DNA from: Candidatus Gottesmanbacteria bacterium
GTDB taxonomy: Bacteria > Patescibacteriota > Microgenomatia > UBA10105 > UBA927
Assembly (NCBI GenBank): GCA_026396845.1
Contig: JAPLWC010000034.1
Location: 1 to 8,441, forward strand
Length of the DNA: 8,441 nt
Reading direction: 5' to 3'
Part shown: in pieces, positions 1 through 5,244 of the stretch
Layout of the letters: every line of letters begins with the position of its first letter
How positions within the stretch are numbered: position 1 is the stretch's first letter
Translations under genes and position numbers: made by a program
Notes under the pieces: generated by a model
What the model saw: the letters and a program-made list of their open reading frames with translations, nothing else
Databases searched by the model: none
Told to the model about the DNA's origin: nothing

Positions 1-627
1 GTGTTTTTCCAGCAAAGTACCGTCGTTGATAAAGGGGTGACTGAAAAGGATCTCCGCTTCAGCCGCCTGGACACGGCAATCGGAGCCGTACTTACCGTTG
101 TTGTTGCGGTGTTTGTCGTTGCCGTCACGGGGAAACTTCTCTACGGCGTGAATATTGAAAGTGCAGCCCAGGCTGCAATCGCCATCATGCCGATCAATAC
201 ATATGTAGGGACGCTCATCGCCATCGGCCTGTTTGATGCGGGCCTGCTTGGAGCCGTGTGCATTTCCCTTGCCAGCTCCTGGGCATTCGGTGAGGTTTTC
301 GGATGGGCCCATTCGCTCAACAAAAAAGTACGAGAGGCCCCGTGGTTTTATGCGTATTATTTTATCATGCTTCTTCTTGCGGGTATTGTGGTTCTTATAC
401 CCCGCGCCCCGCTTATCCTCATCACGCTTTTCGTACAGGTCGCGGCAACAACCCTGCTTCCCGCCGCATTGGTATTTTTACTCTTACTTCTCAATAACGA
501 AGAACTCATGGGAAAATACAAAAATACGCTGTTTGAAAATATCGTCGACTTTGGCATCGTCATCGGACTCATTCTCATTTCAACAGGATATACGGTAAGC
601 GTAGTATTTCCGAATCTGTTAAAGTAA
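1..627 (+). CDS. NRAMP/SLC11-like divalent metal transporter, C-terminal half (5' truncated by window)
   Basis: Integral membrane permease, probably importing Mg2+, Mn2+ or Fe2+. The window opens inside the gene. The first codon (GTG) is most likely an internal Val, because the opening residues FFQQSTVVDKG match the conserved segment just after TM6 in NRAMP-like proteins. About 208 residues remain of a family usually 400-450 long. Five hydrophobic spans are visible, near residues 25-44, 66-95, 115-134, 137-165 and 183-203, which fits TM7-TM11. The loop LNNEELMGKYKN at 165-176 is also typical of the family. The metal-binding motifs of TM1 and TM6 are outside the window, so the ion cannot be read from this sequence. 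The gene is followed after 8 bases by a small membrane protein and then by an MgtE-type sensor protein, which argues for Mg2+ or Mn2+. Family assignment is fairly sure; substrate is inference. Confidence 0.85.
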   Translation: MFFQQSTVVDKGVTEKDLRFSRLDTAIGAVLTVVVAVFVVAVTGKLLYGVNIESAAQAAIAIMPINTYVGTLIAIGLFDAGLLGAVCISLASSWAFGEVFGWAHSLNKKVREAPWFYAYYFIMLLLAGIVVLIPRAPLILITLFVQVAATTLLPAALVFLLLLLNNEELMGKYKNTLFENIVDFGIVIGLILISTGYTVSVVFPNLLK

Positions 628-635
628 AAACAAGC

Positions 636-833
636 ATGCCAAACATAAAACAGGCGTTTTTTCGATTTTTAGGACTTTTTGACGGAATCCGGGAAATAAA
701 TACCCGCTACAAAGTGCCGCGGATCAAAATGACGCCAATGGTGCGGTTTTGGCTCGTTTTTTTACGCATCTATCTCGTGCTTACTATCGCCATACTCATC
801 TATAAATTTATTGTCGTTTCCCTGTCGCCGTAA
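636..833 (+). CDS. Small single-span membrane protein, 65 aa, between transporter and MgtE-like sensor
   Basis: I do not recognise a named family. The 65-residue protein is basic, with an N-terminal amphipathic stretch (residues 4-20, rich in Phe and Leu), a polar section containing NTRYKVPRIKMTP (22-34), and one clear transmembrane helix at about 38-62. It starts 8 bases after the transporter stop and ends 4 bases before the next start codon. No good Shine-Dalgarno sequence lies upstream, so translational coupling is likely. Its place between a permease and a cytosolic sensor suggests an accessory subunit or a membrane anchor for the sensor, which is inference from position only. That it is a real gene is supported by the tight packing and by the well-formed membrane helix; no long ORF on the other strand covers most of the interval. 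Confidence 0.65.
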   Translation: MPNIKQAFFRFLGLFDGIREINTRYKVPRIKMTPMVRFWLVFLRIYLVLTIAILIYKFIVVSLSP

Positions 834-837
834 TACT

Positions 838-2103
838 ATGACAAACGAAGATTTCATCCAGCCGCAGAAAACATACATGCTCAATGACCTTATCGGCACC
901 AAGGTGCTTTTGCACGGGAGGCGGATTGGTACACTCGGCGATATTATTGCCAGAGAAAACGGGACCCTCCCGGTGGTGACACATTTTTACATAACCCGGC
1001 TCTTCGGCAGTCCGTCGCTTTGTATCCCTTGGGATAGAGTGCGGGCCATCACAAAAGATGAAATCGTTGTTGATATTCCGGATACGAAACAATACGAGGC
1101 AGAGCCTAGTGAAATGTCTATTCAGCTCAAAGATCAGGTGTTGGACAAGAAAGTTCTGGATACGGAGGACCGCGACATTGATATCGTCTATGACATTCGC
1201 CTCATCCAGGTCAACGACACACTGCTGGTCTCTGCCGTCGATATAAGCCACGTGGGGCTACTCCGGCGGATCGGCCTGGGATGGCTGGGAACTAAACTCA
1301 GCAAAACCTCTGATGAAAAACGTATCATCTCATGGAAATATATCCAACCGCTCCCGACGCCACTGGGGAGATTTGTCGGCGATGTGAAGCTTAAAATACT
1401 CAAAGAACGCCTCGAGGAAATACATCCTGCGGACCTGGCTGACATCTTGGAGGAAATGGATTACAGCCAGCGCGCCGCTATCGTCTCCCAGCTGGACAGC
1501 GAACACGCCTCGGCGGCACTTGAGGAAATCGACCCTAAATCCCAACGGGAACTTATTTCTGCGCTCAAAAAAGAAAAAATCGTGCAGCTGTTGGCACACA
1601 TGACCGCAAGCCAGGCGGCTGACATCTTAAGCGTCTTACCGTACTCGGAGGGGCGTACTATTCTGAAACTTATGAACGCGTCTCGGGTGAAAAAGATCAA
1701 ATCCATCATGACCAGACAAGAGCGGGATATCCTTAATTACGCAACCACACGCTTTATCAAATTCCCGCCGGAAATGACGGTTGAAAATGCGCGTGCGGCG
1801 TTTTATCAAGCGGCCAAAGGTAAAAAGGTCGTCATGTATCTTTACATCACGGATACAAACGATAAGCTTTTGAAAATTATTGATCTTAAAGAACTATTGC
1901 AGGCCAGAAGTACGAAGCGATTGAAAGATATCGGCGTTTCAACCATCGTCAGCTTATCCCCGAAAAGCTCGTTCCATTCTGCCCTCACGATGTTTGAACG
2001 ATACGATTACCGCGCCATCCCGATTTTGGATGAAGAAGGAAAAATACTGGGCGTTGTGCCCTACCGCGATTTTAGAAACCTCAAACACCGGTTTTTGGAG
2101 TAA
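838..2103 (+). CDS. PRC-barrel / MgtE N-domain / CBS-pair protein (soluble MgtE-like regulatory protein)
   Basis: A 421-residue cytosolic protein with no transmembrane segment. Two PRC-barrel-like copies occupy about 17-70 and 100-148. An MgtE intracellular N domain follows at about 182-290, with the typical HPADLADIL helix repeat at 196-204 and a second copy containing SQAADIL at 258-264. A CBS pair fills the C-terminus, with CBS1 from about 305 and CBS2 at 368-412 (RAIPILDEEGKILGVV). In true MgtE these N and CBS domains sense Mg2+ and gate an attached channel; that channel domain is absent here and the protein ends naturally after CBS2. Start: the frame stays open upstream to a TTG at 811, but that extension overlaps the preceding gene, so ATG 838 is preferred, four bases after the preceding stop. 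Likely role: Mg2+- or nucleotide-responsive regulator of the adjacent NRAMP-like permease (inference). Confidence 0.88.
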   Translation: MTNEDFIQPQKTYMLNDLIGTKVLLHGRRIGTLGDIIARENGTLPVVTHFYITRLFGSPSLCIPWDRVRAITKDEIVVDIPDTKQYEAEPSEMSIQLKDQVLDKKVLDTEDRDIDIVYDIRLIQVNDTLLVSAVDISHVGLLRRIGLGWLGTKLSKTSDEKRIISWKYIQPLPTPLGRFVGDVKLKILKERLEEIHPADLADILEEMDYSQRAAIVSQLDSEHASAALEEIDPKSQRELISALKKEKIVQLLAHMTASQAADILSVLPYSEGRTILKLMNASRVKKIKSIMTRQERDILNYATTRFIKFPPEMTVENARAAFYQAAKGKKVVMYLYITDTNDKLLKIIDLKELLQARSTKRLKDIGVSTIVSLSPKSSFHSALTMFERYDYRAIPILDEEGKILGVVPYRDFRNLKHRFLE

Positions 2104-2105
2104 GG
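2102..2105 (+). promoter_or_regulatory. Ribosome binding site for the methyltransferase gene
   Basis: AAGG overlaps the stop codon of the upstream gene and lies six bases before ATG 2112, which favours that start over ATG 2118. The same stretch contains TACAAT at 2106-2111, which could act as a -10 box for a leaderless transcript starting at ATG 2118. No matching -35 element is visible, so the ribosome-site reading is preferred. Confidence 0.45.
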
Positions 2106-2111
2106 TACAAT

Positions 2112-2795
2112 ATGATCATGACCCCCGACCGTGACTATTTTCTCATCCACGAAGCCCGGTATAAGAGAATACTAAGGGAAATCGGGGGGATAAGGGAGAT
2201 TGGGGGGCAAAAACTCAAGATTTTGGATGTTGGGTGCTATCCGTATCATTTGGGCGCGGCGCTGGAAAAGATGGGGCACGAGGTATGGGGAATCTCAAGC
2301 CCTCATGAACCAATCAAAAACAAAAAAGTCGCGATTTTGAATATCGAAACTGATCCGTTTCCGTATAAAGATAACACGTTTGATCTGGTTTTATTCAGTG
2401 AAGTCATTGAACACCTCATTTGTTCCCCTCTACCGGCACTGACCGAAATGTACCGTGTTGCCAAAAAGGGCGGCCACATGCTCATCACCACACCTAATAG
2501 AAACGGTTCCATAAACCTTGGAAAAAAGCTCGTGGGGTATACCCCATCATACCCCACAGATATCAACCCCTACCACCGCCACAACCGCGAATTCACACTC
2601 CGCGAGCTTAAAACACTGGTGAAAACTGCCGGATGGACAGTAACCCGCGCCACACATTTTATCAGTTACCACCCGTTCAGACGACGAAATAGAATGGATA
2701 ATCCCCTGCTTTGGACCGGCAAGTTTGCTAATTTCCTGGCGATGAGTGCCATCCCCCACTTTCGCGACACCCTCCTCGTTATCGGGGAAAAGTGA
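2112..2795 (+). CDS. Class I SAM-dependent methyltransferase
   Basis: A 227-residue soluble methyltransferase of the Methyltransf_11/23 type. The SAM-binding motif I is ILDVGCYPYHLG at 37-48, with Tyr-Pro-Tyr in place of the usual Gly/Ser-rich loop. Motif II is FDLVLFSEVIEH at 90-101, and motif III is the VAKKGGHMLITTPN strand at 116-129. The YHRHNREFTLREL segment at 154-166 resembles the lid region of UbiG-like or glycan/lipid-modifying methyltransferases. The substrate cannot be told. It starts 8 bases after the MgtE-like gene; AAGG at 2102-2105, overlapping the previous stop, is a plausible ribosome binding site for ATG 2112. ATG 2118 is an alternative start lying six bases after a TACAAT hexamer. 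Residues 23-33 contain a small duplication (REIGGI/REIGGQ). The gene ends in TGA. Confidence 0.87.
   Translation: MIMTPDRDYFLIHEARYKRILREIGGIREIGGQKLKILDVGCYPYHLGAALEKMGHEVWGISSPHEPIKNKKVAILNIETDPFPYKDNTFDLVLFSEVIEHLICSPLPALTEMYRVAKKGGHMLITTPNRNGSINLGKKLVGYTPSYPTDINPYHRHNREFTLRELKTLVKTAGWTVTRATHFISYHPFRRRNRMDNPLLWTGKFANFLAMSAIPHFRDTLLVIGEK
2176..2211 (+). repeat. Imperfect 18-bp tandem duplication with four G-runs
   Basis: Two 18-base units, 2176-2193 and 2194-2211, match at 14 of 18 positions and encode REIGGI and REIGGQ in the methyltransferase. They place G-runs at 2176-2178, 2184-2189, 2194-2196 and 2202-2207 with loops of 5, 4 and 5 bases, which satisfies the usual G-quadruplex pattern on the coding strand. 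Confidence 0.6.
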
Positions 2796-2812
2796 TCCTC
2801 TTGTATACCCTA

Positions 2813-2842
2813 TTGACATACTAGTCATCAGTCTGATATACT
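2813..2842 (+). promoter_or_regulatory. Sigma70-type promoter of the secreted Cys-rich protein gene
   Basis: A perfect -35 hexamer TTGACA (2813-2818) and a -10 hexamer TATACT (2837-2842) are separated by 18 bases. This predicts a transcript start near 2849 and a leader of about 36 bases. It sits immediately after the methyltransferase stop and is the clearest promoter in the window, suggesting strong expression independent of the upstream operon. Confidence 0.7.
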
Positions 2843-2871
2843 CCCTGAACATTAATCGTTTCCTGCCAAAA

Positions 2872-2876
2872 AAGGA
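2872..2876 (+). promoter_or_regulatory. Ribosome binding site of the secreted Cys-rich protein gene
   Basis: AAGGA preceded by an A-run lies eight bases before ATG 2885, a normal Shine-Dalgarno arrangement. It supports 2885 as the start, which also places a well-formed signal peptide at the N-terminus. Confidence 0.7.
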
Positions 2877-2884
2877 ATTATTAT

Positions 2885-3718
2885 ATGAAAAAACTACTTG
2901 TGTTGGTACCTCTTATTGTTACGGTAGCACTGTTTGCATTTACACGCCCACAGAAAGCAGAAGCAACTATTCATTATTATGAAGCAGGATCTTGGAGTTC
3001 ATGTGTTGCAAAAACTCCAGGGGTTTGCGGTGACAATCAAGGTACACAAAGTGCTACGTGTCAGCAAAGAACTAGTGGGGGTAGTAATCATGATGGTTGC
3101 ACTTCTTCTGGTCAGGTAGTTCATCAAGATTGTGATATTACGTGTCCTCAAGTAAACGGTACGTGTGGCGCGACAAAAGACACGTGTGACACGGGAACGT
3201 TTCATGATGAAACCGATACGACAACTGAATACAAATGGAAGTGTGATGGTGCAAATGGTGGAAGTCATCAACATTGTAGTTTACCCATCGTTGTCCTAAC
3301 ACCAGTAGACGGTGTCTGCGGAGCTACAAAAAATACCTGTGACGCAGGAACTGTTACAAATCAAAATGAAACTGATACCGCATACACATGGAAGTGCGAG
3401 GGAAAAGACGATGGAAAAGATCAGGAGTGTAGTGTAAATAAAGATATCCCAATTAGTGAAACACCGACTCCAGCGCCGCAACAGCCAAACGTTGGCGGAC
3501 CCGGAGATGGACTCTCTGACGGACGAAGTGACGGACGGTCAAGCTGTCCGGAATGTACCGCTCCTCCGAAATCAACAGGAGAGGTATTGGGAGCAACGAC
3601 TGACTTTGCAGGAACGGGAGTCGCAGAAGACATGATCATGAACGCAGTCGGAGCCATGGGTGGAATATCCACAGCTGCAGGGCTCGTTCTCTCAGCAAAA
3701 AAGAAATTACATATATAA
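2885..3718 (+). CDS. Secreted Cys-rich surface protein with TSP1-like domain, two four-Cys repeats and sortase-type tail
   Basis: A 277-residue exported protein. Residues 1-27 form a signal peptide (KK, hydrophobic core, cleavage probably after AEA at 25-27). Residues 32-87 resemble a thrombospondin type-1 module, with WSSC at 37-40 and six Cys (40, 48, 59, 72, 83, 87). Two 43-residue repeats follow at 90-132 and 141-183, each with four Cys in identical spacing (94/101/120/131 and 145/152/171/182) and a shared CGATK core. A Pro/Thr-rich linker (191-202), a Gly/Asp/Arg/Ser stretch and a CPEC motif (221-224) lead to the tail: VLGATTDFAGTG (234-245), a weakly hydrophobic segment (about 250-270) and KKK (272-274). 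This resembles a cell-wall sorting signal with an xAxTG-type motif, and the next gene is a sortase. Probably a wall-anchored, disulfide-rich adhesin or stalk-like protein. Its DNA looks AT-richer than its neighbours. Function unproven. Confidence 0.85.
   Translation: MKKLLVLVPLIVTVALFAFTRPQKAEATIHYYEAGSWSSCVAKTPGVCGDNQGTQSATCQQRTSGGSNHDGCTSSGQVVHQDCDITCPQVNGTCGATKDTCDTGTFHDETDTTTEYKWKCDGANGGSHQHCSLPIVVLTPVDGVCGATKNTCDAGTVTNQNETDTAYTWKCEGKDDGKDQECSVNKDIPISETPTPAPQQPNVGGPGDGLSDGRSDGRSSCPECTAPPKSTGEVLGATTDFAGTGVAEDMIMNAVGAMGGISTAAGLVLSAKKKLHI
3152..3433 (+). repeat. Pair of 43-residue Cys-rich repeats within the surface protein
   Basis: Unit 1 (3152-3280) and unit 2 (3305-3433) encode 43 residues each. 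They align without gaps at about 23 of 43 positions, and all four Cys coincide with 6, 18 and 10 residues between them. Conserved features are CGATK, a Trp-Lys-Cys near the middle and a terminal Cys-Ser. The first unit is preceded by the TSP1-like module. Confidence 0.8.
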
Positions 3719-3736
3719 TCTGCTGCTTTTGCAGTA

Positions 3737-3769
3737 ATGAAAAACCCCGCGGCAGGCGGGGTTTTTCAT
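3737..3769. terminator. Perfect hairpin terminator, probably bidirectional
   Basis: ATGAAAAACCCCGC (3737-3750) and GCGGGGTTTTTCAT (3756-3769) form a perfect 14-bp stem with the five-base loop GGCAG. The GC core is flanked by an A-run on the left and a T-run on the right, so it can terminate transcription on the + strand after the surface protein gene and could also work on the other strand. It lies 18 bases beyond the stop at 3718. Confidence 0.88.
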
Positions 3770-3773
3770 GGAG

Positions 3774-3779
3774 TATAAT
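3774..3779 (+). promoter_or_regulatory. Candidate -10 box of the sortase gene (possible leaderless start)
   Basis: A perfect TATAAT hexamer lies five bases after the terminator stem. Its last base is seven positions before the A of ATG 3786, which puts the expected transcript start at the start codon itself. No TTGACA-like -35 is seen at 16-18 base spacing; that interval falls in the hairpin loop and right arm. GGAG at 3770-3773 is 12 bases from the ATG, too far for an ideal ribosome binding site. Confidence 0.5.
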
Positions 3780-3785
3780 GAACCT

Positions 3786-4352
3786 ATGGCCAAACGCAGG
3801 AAAAAAATTCGACCGGTGTCCCGATCCCGCTTCCCCATCGTTCTTATTGCCATAGGACTTTCGCTTCTGAGCCTCTGGGGGCTTCACCGATATTTCTACG
3901 ACCAGGCCATGACCATCTCCGGCGCCATCCTTGCCCAATATGCCAAAGAACCCTCAACACTTTCTCCCCCTATCCATATTACAATCGGTGACCGCATCAG
4001 CCTACCGGTGATAGAGGCCGGGAAAGTAGGCGGCATGTGGGCAATCTCCCAAACAAGCGCCAACCATGTGTATGAATCAGCAATGCCCGGGCAACGTGGC
4101 AATAGCATTATCTACGCACATAACTCCGATGCTCTTTTTGGAAGGCTTGAAGACGTAAAAAGGGGCGATCCGGTTGCTATCCGCACAACGGACGGAGCGC
4201 TGCACCGGTATGTCGTGATATCCACCGCCTGGGTGACTCCGGGCCATACGGAGCTGTTGACTCCTACCAGCTCAGAAATACTCACGCTTTATACCTGCGC
4301 AGGCCTCCTGGATTCACTCCGTATCGTTGTCCGCGCCGTGCCGGTGCTGTAG
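3786..4352 (+). CDS. Sortase family transpeptidase
   Basis: A 188-residue membrane-anchored cysteine transpeptidase that would cleave a C-terminal sorting motif and attach the protein to the cell envelope. The N-terminus is cytosolic and very basic (KRRKK, 3-7), with one transmembrane helix at about 16-38 and the sortase beta-barrel outside. The catalytic triad is visible: His112 in IIYAHNS (with FGRLEDVKRGD following, as in the family), Cys171 in TLYTCAG, and Arg179 in SLRIVVRA. Start: ATG 3768 is in frame and adds six residues, but it lies in the terminator stem, so ATG 3786 is preferred. The upstream gene encodes a protein with a matching C-terminal signal, the probable substrate. Sortase subclass cannot be fixed; the xAxTG-like motif would fit class E-like enzymes. 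The gene ends one base before the convergent argS end. Confidence 0.92.
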   Translation: MAKRRKKIRPVSRSRFPIVLIAIGLSLLSLWGLHRYFYDQAMTISGAILAQYAKEPSTLSPPIHITIGDRISLPVIEAGKVGGMWAISQTSANHVYESAMPGQRGNSIIYAHNSDALFGRLEDVKRGDPVAIRTTDGALHRYVVISTAWVTPGHTELLTPTSSEILTLYTCAGLLDSLRIVVRAVPVL

Positions 4353-4353
4353 A

Positions 4354-5244
4354 TTACATCTGCTCCATGGTTTCGATACCCAGAAGATATAACCCGTTTT
4401 TGATGACCTGGGCTGTGGCGGCGGTGAGGGCCAAACGAGTAAGGGAACTATGGGTACTCGGGGAATTCGGGGAATCAGATGGCAAAATCTGGTGCTTGGC
4501 ATAAAACAGATTAAATTCCTGGGCCAGGTGGAAAAGATAGGTACAGATCGTGTTCGGCGAGAAATTAGTTGCAGCCTCTGCAACGACATCCGGGAATTGC
4601 ATGATTGAGCGAGCGAGATTTCTTTCCTCCAAATTCAAAGCTAAGCTTTGAATTTCTTTAGAGCGTGAAGACGCTTTCCGCAAAACGCTTTTACACCGCG
4701 CATAGGTATATTGGAGATACGGACCCGAGTCCCCTTCAAACGATACCGACGCTTCAATATCAAAAGCTATATCACTGATCGCATTTACCCGAAGCATGGA
4801 ATACTTGATCGCCGCAATTGCCGCTTTTTGCGCAATGTCGTCTTTTTCGGTGGGAGAATATCGGGATGATCCATTTTTATCCAGTATTTTATAGATTGAT
4901 TTCTTTGCCTGTTCAATAAGCCAGTCGGCTGTGATTACATCTCCGGTGCGTGAAGACATTTTTCCGGTCGTAAGCCGGACCATGCCAAACGGCATATGGC
5001 GGGTGCGGGAAGCAAGATCGGGATTTATCTCTGCCAAGGCTGCAAGCATTACTTTAAAATATTCCGATTGTTCGTTGCCGGTCATGATGATGGAACGATC
5101 ATACGGCCATTCGGAGTATTTGAGCGGCGCGAGCGCCAGATCCTTCGCCTCCCGCTGATTTTTCACCCTCAAATGCCTTTGATCCGACCGCGTAGGCTCG
5201 CCCCAGGAGGGCAGCTTTCCCCCGTACATCCAATCCCACGCCAC
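4354..5244 (-). CDS. argS: Arginyl-tRNA synthetase, C-terminal fragment (KMSS and DALR anticodon-binding domain)
   Basis: The frame gives 296 residues from ATG 5244, but only those from about residue 31 (REAKDLALAPLKY) look like ArgS; the first 30 are out-of-frame readthrough and the start is probably not real. Visible features are SIIMTGNEQSEYF (51-63), the class I signature KMSS in TTGKMSSRTGD, GDSGPYLQYTYAR at the entry of the DALR domain, and the typical end LLGIETMEQM. The stop lies one base from the convergent sortase stop. A perfect 25-bp palindrome lies within the DALR coding region (4631-4655). Confidence 0.85.
   Translation of the reverse strand: MAWDWMYGGKLPSWGEPTRSDQRHLRVKNQREAKDLALAPLKYSEWPYDRSIIMTGNEQSEYFKVMLAALAEINPDLASRTRHMPFGMVRLTTGKMSSRTGDVITADWLIEQAKKSIYKILDKNGSSRYSPTEKDDIAQKAAIAAIKYSMLRVNAISDIAFDIEASVSFEGDSGPYLQYTYARCKSVLRKASSRSKEIQSLALNLEERNLARSIMQFPDVVAEAATNFSPNTICTYLFHLAQEFNLFYAKHQILPSDSPNSPSTHSSLTRLALTAATAQVIKNGLYLLGIETMEQM
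4631..4655. repeat. Perfect 12-bp inverted repeat with one-base centre, inside argS
   Basis: AAATTCAAAGCT (4631-4642) and AGCTTTGAATTT (4644-4655) are exact reverse complements around a single A at 4643. On the argS strand the sequence encodes EIQSLALNL between the DALR core helices. The same motif can be read on either strand, so it may be a palindromic repeat element or a protein-binding site carried in frame. Confidence 0.7.

Noticed and set aside
233..598. 121-codon open frame in another frame of the transporter gene
   Set aside because: Shadow frame of the membrane protein coding sequence; composition is Arg/Ser/Phe-rich without plausible structure.
811..837. N-terminal extension of the MgtE-like protein from a TTG at 811
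   Set aside because: It overlaps the 3' end of the small membrane protein gene and adds nine residues without family support; ATG 838 follows the preceding stop by four bases.
808..1251. 147-codon open frame on the - strand
   Set aside because: It lies opposite the PRC-barrel coding region, has no recognisable domain or ribosome site, and the + strand product is clearly a known family.
3723..3734. CTGC-TTTT-GCAG mini hairpin before the terminator
   Set aside because: A four-bp stem is too weak to call separately; the 14-bp stem just downstream explains termination.
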